Assembly: GCF_014696615.1 (NCBI RefSeq)
Contig: NZ_JACJQJ010000054.1
Span: 1-55,339 of the forward strand
Direction of reading: 5' to 3'
Source of the DNA: Nostoc linckia FACHB-104
Lineage (GTDB): Bacteria; Cyanobacteriota; Cyanobacteriia; Cyanobacteriales; Nostocaceae
Length of the DNA stretch: 55,339 nucleotides
The notes beneath the pieces are model-generated. The model saw nothing but the letters and a program-made list of their open reading frames with translations. It had not been told where the DNA came from and did not search any database. Below are positions 33,264 through 42,479 of the stretch, one piece after another (the stretch's first letter is position 1; each line of letters opens with the position of its first letter). A program made the position numbers and the translations under genes.

Positions 33264-33821
33264 ATTGTTGAATCTCTGTATGAAAAGCTAGCCAGCAAAT
33301 CTCTTTTTTAATATCCTCGTTGCGAACGATGGTTTCTCTGCGACACGCTATGCGATCGCCTTGTGCATCCCTTCCCTAGCTTCTATCCTAGATACTTTGC
33401 AATATTTAATATTTGATAGCCTAATAATTCGTATATCATACACTTGTGTTTGCCAGCACATATTTTTTTGGATGGATTGTGTAAGCTGTATCTTGATTGT
33501 CCAGTCATAGTTGAATGCCTGTACCAAATATGATTACCTCAAAGCCTTACAGCCAAAAGATTTTATAAAACTGCCATCCACATACAATTATTTTTTGGGC
33601 GTATGTCAGTAGTTGAAAGCTTAAACTTTCGTCTTTTCATAAGTCACTTACTAGCTATTGATAAGGGTTTGAATAAGATGTGTCAGGCTATCAGTCCAAT
33701 ATAAGTTTTGAGCAGTTAGCAATCAGCCAAAGTTTTTTAGCAGCAGTCTCAGGATGACTGATGTTGTGGGAAAAGCGATCGCTATTAGCGAACCGCATTA
33801 TTGAAGAACAGAACAAAGTAG
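33264..33821. other. 558-base region without recognised gene
   Basis: AT-rich with one HIP1-containing repeat fragment (CTGCGACACGCTATGCGATCGC near 33340). I see no conserved frame, RNA or clear operator until the monooxygenase remnant at 33822. Confidence 0.55.
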
Positions 33822-33977
33822 ATGAGTAAAACAAGCAGGTTTCGGTTAGGTGCATTTATTCAAGCCACTGGACATCATATCTCTGCATGGCGACACCCTG
33901 ATGTCCAAGAAAATTACAAAGAATTCTTAATTTTGGACGAATCACCACAAGTAGATAAAAGCTTTATCAGGGCATAG
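33822..33977 (+). pseudogene. NtaA/SnaA/DszA-type monooxygenase N-terminal stub
   Basis: 51 codons. Residues 6-29 (FRLGAFIQATGHHISAWRHP then DVQ) match the conserved start of the NtaA/SnaA/DszA branch of luciferase-like monooxygenases, in which the GHH-AWRHP segment is diagnostic. After this the frame diverges and stops, so roughly 400 residues are missing. It is a remnant of a third flavin monooxygenase in the region, directly upstream of the FMO-like gene. Confidence 0.7.
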
Positions 33978-34040
33978 GGTATGGGGATTTCTCTGTTTGT
34001 CCCCCTTTCCTTGTCCTCCAATTCATAATGGGAAATCGAC

Positions 34041-35483
34041 ATGACAACAACGACTAACCTCGATTTTCGCGCTCATGAGGCACTACGTCTCATCGGCCCC
34101 GATCCGGAAAACTGGGTGAGCGATCGCCCAGGTATTGATCACAATGTGACCATTGTTGGTGGTAGTGGTAGCGGTAGTGTCTTTGCGTTTGCGCTCCGAC
34201 GTGCAGGTATCGGCCGCGTCACAGTGATTGATGCAGCCGATGACGAAAGCCATGCTGGCGTATGGTTGACAAGAGCCCGGATGAAAAAGCTCCGCACGCC
34301 GAAGAATCTACCCGGCCCGGAATTAGGCATTCCGGAATTGTCCTTTCAAGCTTGGTATGAAGCGCGACATGGTGCTGAAGCTTACGCAGCAATAGACCGG
34401 ATTCCCCGAGTACTCTGGGCTGAATATCTTAGCTGGTATCGGCAGTTTCTCGGTATTTCAGTACGTTACCGGACGAAGTTAGTCAGAGTTGAGCCTGCTG
34501 AAGGTTTCTTGCGCCTATACCTTGAGGTAAACGGTGTATCGCAAATAGAAACTACCCGCAAAATTATCTTCGCTAACGGTGTGGCTGGTACTGGTGGCGC
34601 GTATATACCGCCTGTACTGGCTGATTTACCACGCAATTTATATGCACATACCTCCGAGTTGATTAACTTTGAAGCATTGCAGGGTAAAACTGTAGCAGTG
34701 TTGGGTGCGGCGGCTTCAGCTTTCGATGCTGCTGGGGTAGCACTGGAAACGGGAGCCAAGGAAGTACATTTGTTTGCCCGCAGAGAGGCGATCGCATCTT
34801 TACCCATAAATCGCGTGCGTGGTTATCCTGGCGCTTACTTCAACTATCCAGAACTACCTGATGCAGCTCGCTGGTTTCAAGCTTGGCGATTTCGGCAAGT
34901 AGGTTCCACACCACCACCTGATGCCATTGAACGGGTAATCGCCTTTCCTAATTTTTACCTGCACCTATCTGCACCTTGGAAATCTGCAAGGGAAAAAGGC
35001 GATCGCATTGTCGCCCAGGTGAATGATAATGTTTTCGAGTTTGATTTTGCGATCGCTGGTACTGGTTACTTTGTCGATCCCACAAAGCGCCCCGAACTAG
35101 CCGATTTTTCCCAGCATATTGCCTTGTGGCGCAATCGCTATCAGCCACCGGCAGAACAGCGCGATGAAGATTTAGGAACGCACCCTTACCTCGGCAAAGC
35201 CCACGAGTATTTAGAGAAAGTACCTGGTACTGCGCCATACCTCAAAGATATTCATGTCTTCAATCCGGCTGGTTTTGTCAGCTTTGGCTTACCAATTGGT
35301 GATGTACCCAGCATTCGCCGTGACATCCCTGCAATAGTGTCCCGCATCAGCCATGACTTATTCTTCGCTGATTGGGAACAACATGAAGCACGCATCACCA
35401 GCAACAACATCGCCCCTGACTTTGAAGACTCATTGTACGCCGCCGCAGTTTGGAAACAGCCAGCGAAGGTTGCGATTAGTTAG
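34041..35483 (+). CDS. FMO-like FAD/NAD(P)-binding monooxygenase
   Basis: 480 aa flavoprotein. The first Rossmann motif is VGGSGSGSVFAF (39-50) and the second is VLGAAASAFDAAG around 229-241. RMKKLRTPKNLPGPELG (73-89) resembles the substrate-facing segment of N- and S-oxygenating FMO relatives. The IAGTGYFVDPTKRPEL segment is the ATG-type linker. Members oxidise soft nucleophiles such as amines and sulfides with NADPH and O2. It follows the NtaA/DszA-type stub by 63 bases and precedes the aldo/keto reductase. The substrate is inferred to be organosulfur or amine. Confidence 0.8.
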   Translation: MTTTTNLDFRAHEALRLIGPDPENWVSDRPGIDHNVTIVGGSGSGSVFAFALRRAGIGRVTVIDAADDESHAGVWLTRARMKKLRTPKNLPGPELGIPELSFQAWYEARHGAEAYAAIDRIPRVLWAEYLSWYRQFLGISVRYRTKLVRVEPAEGFLRLYLEVNGVSQIETTRKIIFANGVAGTGGAYIPPVLADLPRNLYAHTSELINFEALQGKTVAVLGAAASAFDAAGVALETGAKEVHLFARREAIASLPINRVRGYPGAYFNYPELPDAARWFQAWRFRQVGSTPPPDAIERVIAFPNFYLHLSAPWKSAREKGDRIVAQVNDNVFEFDFAIAGTGYFVDPTKRPELADFSQHIALWRNRYQPPAEQRDEDLGTHPYLGKAHEYLEKVPGTAPYLKDIHVFNPAGFVSFGLPIGDVPSIRRDIPAIVSRISHDLFFADWEQHEARITSNNIAPDFEDSLYAAAVWKQPAKVAIS

Positions 35484-35518
35484 TAAAGCAAGGGGGCAGG
35501 GAGCAGGGGGACAAGGAA

Positions 35519-35546
35519 TTTTAGATTTTAGATTTTAGATTTTAGA
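35519..35546 (+). repeat. TTTTAGA heptamer array
   Basis: Four perfect TTTTAGA units. The downstream CCAAAATC units (35555-35586) are partly complementary. The array fills the gap before the aldo/keto reductase gene. Confidence 0.75.
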
Positions 35547-35638
35547 TTCAAACCCAATCCAAAATCGCAAATCCAAAATCCAAAATTGAATTGCCCATGC
35601 CCTATGCCCCATGCCCCATGCCCAATTTGATAAAATTT

Positions 35639-36637
35639 ATGACATTACCAACTACAAATCTCGGTAAAACTGGCTTAACGGTTTCGCGCCTTGTTTTAGG
35701 CACAATGACCTTTGGATTGCAGACTGACGAAGAAACTTCCAGGGTGATTCTCGATACAGCCGCCGATGCTGGTATCAATTTTTTAGATACAGCCGATGTT
35801 TATCCATTAGGCGGTGGAGTTACTACAGCCGGACGCACGGAAGAAATCATTGGGCGCTGGCTCAAAGGTAAACGCGAACATTTTATCCTAGCTACCAAAG
35901 CTGTCGGCAAGGTAGGCCCTGCACCTTGGGATCAGGGTGCTTCACGCAAACATCTTTTAGATGCAATTGATGCTTCCCTCAAACGCTTGGGAACCGATTA
36001 CGTTGATTTGTATCAATTACACTCTGATGATGCGTCAACTCCCTTAGATGAAACTCTTGAAGCTCTAGACATCATAGTTCGTTCTGGTAAAGCACGTTAT
36101 ATTGGGGTTTCCAATTTCTTAGCTTACCGACTTAGCCGCGCTTTAGGTCGGGCGGATGTGCGAAATTTAACTCGCTTTGTCTCAATTCAGCCCCGCTATA
36201 ATTTGTTGTTCCGCGAGATTGAGCGCGAACTATTACCCCTAGCGCAAGAGGAAGGATTGGGTGTAATTCCTTACAATCCATTAGCAGGGGGTTTACTGAC
36301 TGGTAAACATAATCTTGCTCAAGGCCCCACCCAAGGAACTCGTTTTACCTTGGGTTTAGCCGCAGAACGTTATCAAGATCGTTATTGGCGCGATCGCGAG
36401 TTTAATACTGTTGAGGAATTACGCACAGTAGCAGATTTAGCTGGATTATCCCTCACTACTCTATCGCTGGCTTGGGTGTTAGCTAATCCGATTATCACTG
36501 CTCCAATTATTGGCGCTAGCCGTCCAGAACAACTTACCGACACTCTCAAAGCGCTGGAAGTCAAACTCGACGACAGTTTAAAGCAAAAGCTAGACGACAT
36601 CACCGCCGAATACCGTCGGGGAGATTCTCTACGTTAG
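35639..36637 (+). CDS. Aldo/keto reductase
   Basis: 332 aa NADPH-dependent TIM-barrel reductase. The ATG at 35639 is preferred because the preceding 16 in-frame codons come from an ATGCCC repeat, and the family start TTNLGKTGLTVSRLVLGTMTFG follows. The tetrad is expected at D in NFLDTADVY, Y in ADVYPLG, K in ATKAVG and H in LYQLHSDD. It is most like the YajO/potassium-channel-beta group. It shares a strand with the FMO-like gene and ends at a strong terminator. Its substrate is unknown. Confidence 0.85.
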   Translation: MTLPTTNLGKTGLTVSRLVLGTMTFGLQTDEETSRVILDTAADAGINFLDTADVYPLGGGVTTAGRTEEIIGRWLKGKREHFILATKAVGKVGPAPWDQGASRKHLLDAIDASLKRLGTDYVDLYQLHSDDASTPLDETLEALDIIVRSGKARYIGVSNFLAYRLSRALGRADVRNLTRFVSIQPRYNLLFREIERELLPLAQEEGLGVIPYNPLAGGLLTGKHNLAQGPTQGTRFTLGLAAERYQDRYWRDREFNTVEELRTVADLAGLSLTTLSLAWVLANPIITAPIIGASRPEQLTDTLKALEVKLDDSLKQKLDDITAEYRRGDSLR

Positions 36638-36660
36638 AAAAGACTTTACTAAATACTATC

Positions 36661-36691
36661 GGACGGCTGGAGCAAGCCGTCCATTTTTATT
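36661..36691 (+). terminator. rho-independent terminator after aldo/keto reductase
   Basis: GGACGGCT (36661-36668) and AGCCGTCC (36675-36682) pair around GGAGCA, followed by ATTTTTATTTT. It separates the aldo/keto reductase from the ABC exporter. Confidence 0.88.
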
Positions 36692-36722
36692 TTGCAGAAG
36701 AGCAGAAGGCTACGAAATTGTA

Positions 36723-38573
36723 ATGAAGACAAAGCTTAGACAATTGAAATCCTTTCAACGTGCTGCTGATGCACCCAATTTACCATCGGCTCCATTCAGT
36801 TTCATTTGCTATTTTGTAAACCAATTTCGCTGGTGGTATATAGCAATTGTCATTTTGGAAGTGATGCACGCTACTTGTGGCATTATGTTACCTTATGCCA
36901 TCGGTGAGATTATCCGCAGCGTCACAAAATCAACGGCTAACAGCCAGCAGATTTTTGAGACCATCAGTCAACCCTTAATGCTGTTCACTGCTTTAAGTAT
37001 AGGTGAAGTGGTATTTGGGCGTTCATCGGGACTGTTGCTAACTATTCTTCATCCCATTCACCGACAGCATATTATTCGCTCACTATATGCTTACTTGCAG
37101 TACCATTCCCATCGCTACTTGAGTAGTAGTTTTGCTGGTGCTTTGTCACAGCGGATTAGCGAAACTGCTTTGGGTGTTACCCAGACGATGCAAATGCTGA
37201 TTTCTGAATTTATGTCAGTCATCGTTGTCTATATCGTCGCTATCATCTTACTGTATCGCGCCTATCCGCCTCTGGCTGGATTCGTGGGGGTGTGGGCAGT
37301 TTTCTTTATCAGTATTTCCTTTTGGCTGGCTACTCGCTGTCGAATTTACTCCCGCAAAGCCGCAGCCGCTAGAAGTGAAACAGCTGGTATTATTGTCGAT
37401 GCGGTAAGCAATCTCACTGCTAGCCGACTGTTTGCGCGTTTGGGTTTTGAACGACGCTATTTGAATGAGCGATTAAAGCGCGAAATCAAAGAGGTGAGAA
37501 TAGCAAACTGGTATTCAGAACGCATTCGCTGGTTTCAATTTATCTCAGCCGCAATTTTGAAAATTGGTACTTTGTATTACTCGCTATCTCTGTGGAGTCA
37601 AGGAAAAATCGCAACTGCTGACTTTGTAGTTGCAACTAGCTTATCACTGTTAATCATTAGTGAAGCCCGCAATTTAAGTAGAAGGTTTTTGGATTTATTT
37701 GAACATATTGGTAATATTGCCAATGGTGTCTTGGTAATTGTGCAACCCCATGAGTTAATTGATCGAGAAAATGCGATCGCACATTCCATAACTACAGGAA
37801 AGATTGAGTTTCGACGCGTCAATTTCAGCTACTCTACGGAAAAACCAGTATTCTGCGACCTTTCTGTGACGATTAAGCCAGGACAGCGTGTCGGATTGGT
37901 GGGTTTTTCTGGTTCTGGAAAATCGACTTTTGTGAATTTGATTTTGCGTCTTTTTGACCCTCAAGCGGGACAAATTCTCATTGATGGCGTGGATTTGCAA
38001 GATATGACTCAGGATGCACTGCACGCCCAGATTAGCTTGATTCCGCAAGATCCGTCTTTATTCCATCGCTCATTACTAGAGAATATTCGTTACGGACGAC
38101 TAGAAGCCAGCGATGAGGAAGTTATGGAAGCAGCGCACAAGGCTTATGCTCACGATTTTATTACACAGATGTCTGAAGGTTATCATTCTTTGGTGGGGGA
38201 ACGGGGTGTGAAACTTTCTGGGGGACAAAGACAACGAATTGCGATCGCCCGCGTTATTCTCAAAGATGCACCCATCCTAATTTTAGATGAAGCCACCTCT
38301 AGCCTGGATTCCGTCACCGAAAAAGCGATTCAGGATACCCTAGATTTAGCAATGAATGGCAAAACTGTGATTGTCGTAGCTCATCGCTTGTCTACTATCG
38401 CCCATTTAGACCGCATTTTAGTATTTGACCAAGGCCGCATTGTCGAAGATGGTAGCCACAATAAACTCTTAGCAAAAGGCGGTGCTTACTACAGATTATG
38501 GCAAATGCAAGCAGGTGGATTTTTACCTGAAAAAGCCAGCGATAATAATTTATCTGAGCTACAAACAGGATAG
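36723..38573 (+). CDS. ABC exporter, fused permease and ATPase
   Basis: 616 aa half-transporter. An N-terminal membrane domain of six helices spans about 30-330. The ATPase part has Walker A GFSGSGKS (394-401), signature LSGGQ (498-502), Walker B ILILDEA (518-524) and switch His 554 (VVAHRLST). The type I exporter fold is common to lipid, peptide and drug exporters. Membrane helices are short of obvious family features, so the substrate is open. It is flanked by its own terminators and appears monocistronic. Confidence 0.87.
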   Translation: MKTKLRQLKSFQRAADAPNLPSAPFSFICYFVNQFRWWYIAIVILEVMHATCGIMLPYAIGEIIRSVTKSTANSQQIFETISQPLMLFTALSIGEVVFGRSSGLLLTILHPIHRQHIIRSLYAYLQYHSHRYLSSSFAGALSQRISETALGVTQTMQMLISEFMSVIVVYIVAIILLYRAYPPLAGFVGVWAVFFISISFWLATRCRIYSRKAAAARSETAGIIVDAVSNLTASRLFARLGFERRYLNERLKREIKEVRIANWYSERIRWFQFISAAILKIGTLYYSLSLWSQGKIATADFVVATSLSLLIISEARNLSRRFLDLFEHIGNIANGVLVIVQPHELIDRENAIAHSITTGKIEFRRVNFSYSTEKPVFCDLSVTIKPGQRVGLVGFSGSGKSTFVNLILRLFDPQAGQILIDGVDLQDMTQDALHAQISLIPQDPSLFHRSLLENIRYGRLEASDEEVMEAAHKAYAHDFITQMSEGYHSLVGERGVKLSGGQRQRIAIARVILKDAPILILDEATSSLDSVTEKAIQDTLDLAMNGKTVIVVAHRLSTIAHLDRILVFDQGRIVEDGSHNKLLAKGGAYYRLWQMQAGGFLPEKASDNNLSELQTG

Positions 38574-38625
38574 TTTGCCACCAAATCTCAACTTTTTCCA
38601 TCCTTATGAGGAGTAATTAAAATAT

Positions 38626-38646
38626 GCGATCGCCTTTGGCGATCGC
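38626..38646. terminator. HIP1-based hairpin between convergent genes
   Basis: GCGATCGCC (38626-38634) pairs perfectly with GGCGATCGC (38638-38646) around TTT, midway between the ABC exporter and the O-methyltransferase stop codons. It may terminate in both directions, though no T tract follows. Confidence 0.5.
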
Positions 38647-38668
38647 TCCGCGCCATCGCATCTACAAT

Positions 38669-39340
38669 TTAAACATCACTAGTGACAACAGCGATCGCAA
38701 AGCCGTCATAGCCTTTGCTACCTACAGTCTGAATCTCTGTAGCACTCACACGCGATTCTGCTGCAAGTAACTCGTTAAAGCGGCGTATACCCTGTACGTT
38801 AGGATCGTCACTAGCAGCATCAATCACTGCCCCATTACGGACAACATTATCGGCAATAATTAAAGTACCACGACGGGAAAGCTTGAGTGCCCAAGCAAGA
38901 TAATCGGGATTGCTTGGTTTATCTGCATCAATAAATATCAAGTCAAATGTACGCCCTTCAGCAGCGATTTGTGGCAATGTCTCTAGCGCTCGTCCCAGGC
39001 GAATTTCTACAATATCAGATAAACCAGCCCTGACAATGTTACTGTGAGCAACTTCGGCGTGCTTGGGGTTAGCCTCCAGGGATATCAAGTAACCATTAGC
39101 AGGAAGCGATCGCGCTAACCAAATCGTACTGTAACCGCCTAGTGTACCAATCTCTAAGATGGTACGCGCTTTCTGAATCTGCGCTAACAGCAACAGCAAC
39201 TTACCTTGATTGGGTGAAACATTATGCGGCGGTAACCCCGCTTCAGCCGCAGTTTGCAATGCTGCATCTAAAGCAAAGTCAGGCTGGACAAATAAGTCGG
39301 TGATATAGCGATCAACCGCAGTCCAATGTTCTTGGCTCAT
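38669..39340 (-). CDS. Caffeoyl-CoA-type O-methyltransferase
   Basis: 223 aa SAM- and metal-dependent catechol-type O-methyltransferase. Motif I is ILEIGTLGGYSTIWLAR, then ISLEANPKHAEVA, and the metal site FIDADKPSNPDYL with IIADNVVRNGAV. These match the caffeoyl-CoA OMT family as in bacteria. The N-terminus DRYITDLFVQPDFAL is also family-like. Substrates are catechols or CoA esters in known members. It is convergent with the ABC exporter and followed upstream by a Rieske gene on the same strand. Confidence 0.87.
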   Translation of the reverse strand: MSQEHWTAVDRYITDLFVQPDFALDAALQTAAEAGLPPHNVSPNQGKLLLLLAQIQKARTILEIGTLGGYSTIWLARSLPANGYLISLEANPKHAEVAHSNIVRAGLSDIVEIRLGRALETLPQIAAEGRTFDLIFIDADKPSNPDYLAWALKLSRRGTLIIADNVVRNGAVIDAASDDPNVQGIRRFNELLAAESRVSATEIQTVGSKGYDGFAIAVVTSDV

Positions 39341-39377
39341 CAGATATTGAGTTTAATTTGCAAAAATCTGTGACAGC

Positions 39378-39821
39378 TTACTTTGACTGGATAGGTTTGA
39401 CGAGAAAACGGTTATCCTCAATTTTCGCTTCAAAAGGTTTAAGTCCGCGATCGGCTGGCCCCTTAACCACTTTTCCATCAGTACCGAATTCAGAACCATG
39501 ACATGGACAAACAAAACGCTGCTTGTCTTGTTTCCAATCAACTACACAATTTCTATGGGAACACAGCGGACTGACAGCTACCAATTTCTTATTAGCGCTA
39601 TTGCGTACAATAAGAACCTTATCAGTTAACACTTTACCATGCTCATCCAAAATGCTTGCAGGCCCGACAACAGGCTCAAAACCATCAGATCTTGGTTTTG
39701 TTTGCTTTGAAGAATTAGTAGATTGTTGTCCAAAAGCGGTGATCGCTGTTCCAAAAGTAGAAGCAAAACTAGCTGCAAAAAACAGTAATCTTCGGCGCGT
39801 AGATGAAAACTGAAACTTCAA
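39378..39821 (-). CDS. Exported Rieske [2Fe-2S] protein
   Basis: 147 aa. The N-terminus has a twin-arginine-type STRRRLLFF followed by a hydrophobic stretch, suggesting Tat export. Rieske ligands are C87-x-H89 and C105-x-x-H108, with C92 and C107 as the usual disulfide pair (CSHRNC, CPCHGS). High-potential Rieske proteins pass electrons in quinol oxidase or cytochrome bc/b6f complexes. This one is not the core PetC, which has a helix anchor and a larger fold. The partner is unknown; it lies 37 bases upstream of the O-methyltransferase on the same strand. Confidence 0.87.
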   Translation of the reverse strand: MKFQFSSTRRRLLFFAASFASTFGTAITAFGQQSTNSSKQTKPRSDGFEPVVGPASILDEHGKVLTDKVLIVRNSANKKLVAVSPLCSHRNCVVDWKQDKQRFVCPCHGSEFGTDGKVVKGPADRGLKPFEAKIEDNRFLVKPIQSK

Positions 39822-39844
39822 GTTATTACCTCTTTAGTTAAGGA

Positions 39845-39915
39845 ATTTCTAGGCAAATAATTCGTAATTAATAATTCATAATAAAAATTGCGAATTATCA
39901 ATTACGAATTATCAA
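39845..39915. repeat. degenerate TTCGTAAT/ATTACGAA heptamer region
   Basis: Units of TTCGTAATTAA, TTCATAATAA and their complement TTACGAATTATC fill the gap between the GST gene and the Rieske gene. The halves can pair as an imperfect hairpin. Confidence 0.5.
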
Positions 39916-39918
39916 CTA

Positions 39919-40590
39919 CTAGGCAGCAACAGGAGTAGGTTTAGCAAACTTTGCATATCGCTCAATATAGAACTCTTTAGAATGAGCGATCGCCTTCACA
40001 GATGGACGCTCTTTTAAAGCGTGCTTCCACTGTTTTACACGAGTAAATTCCGCAGGTATACCAAAACCACGATATTCTTTAAGCGCAGGCCAGCGCTCAA
40101 ACCAAGGGTAAAATGTGAAATCTACCAAACTAATAGATTCCCCAAACCAATAGGGGCCATCTTGAGAGAGTTTTCCTAGAGCTTCAGTTTCAATAAATTC
40201 TAGATGTTTATAGAGTTCTTGTTTGGCTTCTTCTTGTTTTTGAGCATCTGTACTGCGTAAAAGAGTAGAAAAAGCTGGTACTAATCTTGTATTAGCAAAA
40301 TCTATCCAAATCCGAGCTTGAGCTTTAGCGATTGGGCTATTAGGTAAAAGTGGGGGATTAGGAAATACTTCATCTAAATACTCATTAATTACCGCAGATT
40401 CCCAAACGCGACTTTCACCATGTGTAATTGCAGGTACTTTTCCATAGGGAGAAACATTTGTAAAACCCTCTGGCTTATTTTGCAAGTCAATTTCAATTAA
40501 ATCAAAATCAATGCCCTTTTCTTGCAAAACTAGGCGCGTGCGGTGAGCATAAGGACAAACAACTGCACTATAAATCTTAATGTCAGCCAT
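39919..40590 (-). CDS. Glutathione S-transferase
   Basis: 223 aa cytoplasmic GST. The thioredoxin-like N-terminal domain begins IKIYSAVVCPYAHRTRLVLQEKGI with a candidate active Cys at residue 12, followed by GKVPAITHGESRVWESAVINEYLDE, the glutathione-contact segment. The helical C-terminal domain has GESISLVDFTFYPWFERW. The CPYA motif suggests an omega- or lambda-like thiol transferase that reduces S-glutathionyl conjugates. It lies downstream of the nitroreductase gene on the same strand, 112 bases away. Confidence 0.88.
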   Translation of the reverse strand: MADIKIYSAVVCPYAHRTRLVLQEKGIDFDLIEIDLQNKPEGFTNVSPYGKVPAITHGESRVWESAVINEYLDEVFPNPPLLPNSPIAKAQARIWIDFANTRLVPAFSTLLRSTDAQKQEEAKQELYKHLEFIETEALGKLSQDGPYWFGESISLVDFTFYPWFERWPALKEYRGFGIPAEFTRVKQWKHALKERPSVKAIAHSKEFYIERYAKFAKPTPVAA

Positions 40591-40702
40591 GCTAATGTTC
40601 CTCTATAAATATGTCTGATTGCTTGGCATTGTGATAGAGATTTTCTATCTAAAAAATCTCAAAATTTTTGGATGAATTATTAATTCAAAACCAAAAATTG
40701 TC

Positions 40703-41308
40703 CTAGCCTTTCAACAAAGGTGAGGTATGTCCCCATTTACCTGTAAACACAAATTCGGTTAAAGGCTTGCGGGTGCGGGGTGCTAATTCGCGATCGCGTA
40801 GTCCATCAGGAAGGTTTTGCGGATCGCCAGGATAACCAACTGTCACCACTGTTGCAGGTTCATAGTCTTCTGGAATCTGGTACACTTCCCTAGCTTTTTC
40901 TGGATTAAATCCTCCGATTTGATGAGCAAATAAACCCAGAGAAGTCGCCTGAAGAATTAGGTTTTCTAACGCTAGTCCTACATCATGAAATGCGTGTCTG
41001 TTTGTCTTCCCGTCGTCAGTACGAATTTTGGCGATCGCAAGGATCAATATGGGAGCATTTTTCGCCCATCCTTGATTAAATTCCACCAAGGTACTAAGTA
41101 GACGGTTGTATTCTGTTGCATCCTCTTTAGTTGCAACAATAAAACTCCAAGGCTGATGATTATAGGAAGAAGGTGCCCAACGTGCTGCTTCTAGCAAAGA
41201 TAGTAGTTTCTCTGGTTCAACAGCGCGATCGCTAAAAGCTCTAGGACTCCAACGACTGCGAATGAAGTCATGAACAGGGTATTGCGTAGGAGCAAGTTTC
41301 TGCGTCAT
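40703..41308 (-). CDS. Nitroreductase-family FMN oxidoreductase
   Basis: 201 aa. The N-terminal RSRWSPRAFSDRAV with PEKLLSLLEAARWAPSSYNHQPWSF is the FMN-binding signature, and the VGYPGDPQNLPD loop is near the end. Members transfer hydride from NAD(P)H to nitro, quinone or flavin substrates. A candidate operator lies 120 bases upstream. It might supply reduced flavin to the two-component monooxygenases in the window, since no SsuE-like reductase is seen; this is speculative. Confidence 0.85.
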   Translation of the reverse strand: MTQKLAPTQYPVHDFIRSRWSPRAFSDRAVEPEKLLSLLEAARWAPSSYNHQPWSFIVATKEDATEYNRLLSTLVEFNQGWAKNAPILILAIAKIRTDDGKTNRHAFHDVGLALENLILQATSLGLFAHQIGGFNPEKAREVYQIPEDYEPATVVTVGYPGDPQNLPDGLRDRELAPRTRKPLTEFVFTGKWGHTSPLLKG

Positions 41309-41972
41309 CTGAGTGAATTTCCTGGGTAATGAACTGAATAGATCTACATCACCGATTTATATTTGATTGCTGCTTGCCAAAGGCTTGTAGCAGTTAAAAA
41401 ACTTGTTTAGAGAAGAAATACTCAATACTACGGTAAATACTTGTAATAACCGAATTTTAATTATCCTACTGCATCCATTAGCAGTTAATCAAGTATCAGG
41501 GAATCAAAAACAGAGAAGTTACGGAATATTGTAATTCATTGCAAGTATGAAATATTTATTCAGGAATTGTGATTTAGCGCGATCGCTTTGTTGCAGGAGA
41601 TTGTCAAAATGCTCTCAGAAACATCAAAGTAAGAAACTCAACACGAGAATTTCTTACTTGATGTGTAAAAATCAAAGTATATCAATGCTTTCGAGAGCCA
41701 ATATCGCGCACTGTTCTTGTGCGGTCGCGGCTTTTTCTCCCAGGGGAGGCGATCGCGTAGGGGACATGAATGAAGTGAGAAGACTTTGACACGCCGATTA
41801 CACTTTTTAGCCCAATTGTGTAGCGCTGCATGAATCATGAGCCAAAACGATAAGCCAATTATAAAATTTACGGACTTTAGAAGTATTTTATTTGCATTGA
41901 TATTCAAAAAGTTTCCGCATAATAAATAGTTAGACCGCAAGATATAGTTTAGAAAATAGGGGAGTACTATCG
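41309..41972. other. 664-base AT-rich intergenic region
   Basis: Lies between the divergent nitroreductase and the small hypothetical gene. It contains the candidate operator at 41429-41438, two HIP1 sites and a GGGGAGGCGATCGCGTAGGGG segment near 41740. Short reading frames on both strands show no coding character. No RNA was recognised. Confidence 0.55.
41429..41438 (+). promoter_or_regulatory. candidate operator motif TACGGTAAAT
   Basis: Within AATACTACGGTAAATACTTG, 121 bases upstream of the nitroreductase ATG on the opposite strand. The 14 bases AATACTACGGTAAAT recur at the SfnG/SsuD-like site (7045). Confidence 0.5.
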
Positions 41973-42284
41973 ATGTATGAGTACTTCGAGCTTCACCGCT
42001 TGAGCGATGACCTTGTTTATGAGTTTGATCGCAGGCAGCGTGAAGATGGCACTTTCGCATATCAGCGTCGTGATCAGGATCTTTGGATTATTTTCAAGCC
42101 GGATTACGGCTGGATTGCTTACAACGAAGCCACTCATGAAGTCCAGGGTCGCCCTTGGGATGTCTTGCCACAGCACCAAGGGGATCATCCACCCCCAGGA
42201 ATTTGGGTTAGCAGAAAAGGAACCAAATCTTACGTCTACGAACTCAAGTATCCAAATAAAGCAACAGCTTTTGGGGAGCAGTAA
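41973..42284 (+). CDS. Conserved-looking small hypothetical protein
   Basis: 103 aa, acidic and rich in aromatic residues (YEYFELHRLSDDLVYEF, DLWIIFKPDYGWIAYNE). An AGGGGAG ribosome-binding site precedes the ATG. The pattern of alternating hydrophobic residues suggests a small beta-sheet protein. No membrane segment or signal is present. I do not recognise a family; codon use and the ribosome-binding site support a real gene. It reads toward the methyltransferase gene. Confidence 0.65.
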   Translation: MYEYFELHRLSDDLVYEFDRRQREDGTFAYQRRDQDLWIIFKPDYGWIAYNEATHEVQGRPWDVLPQHQGDHPPPGIWVSRKGTKSYVYELKYPNKATAFGEQ

Positions 42285-42479
42285 TCTTCCTGAAAAAGCA
42301 GATAACGCAATCTTTTACGGAACAGTATTTTCAGCAGACTTGATTTTACATCTATTTCTGTGATACTGTGCCTTCATTGCAAAATACTGTTAATCGATAG
42401 ATTTGCCGTAGTTATTTATTGTGCAGCGTACTTATCACACTGCAAAGCCATAGTTTGCAAGGAATGGGAATCACCCCTT

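Noticed and set aside
41547-42060. Open frames on both strands in the gap before 41973
   Set aside because: Composition, low-complexity sequence and overlap with the supported gene at 41973 argue against coding; no ribosome-binding site or family motif is seen.
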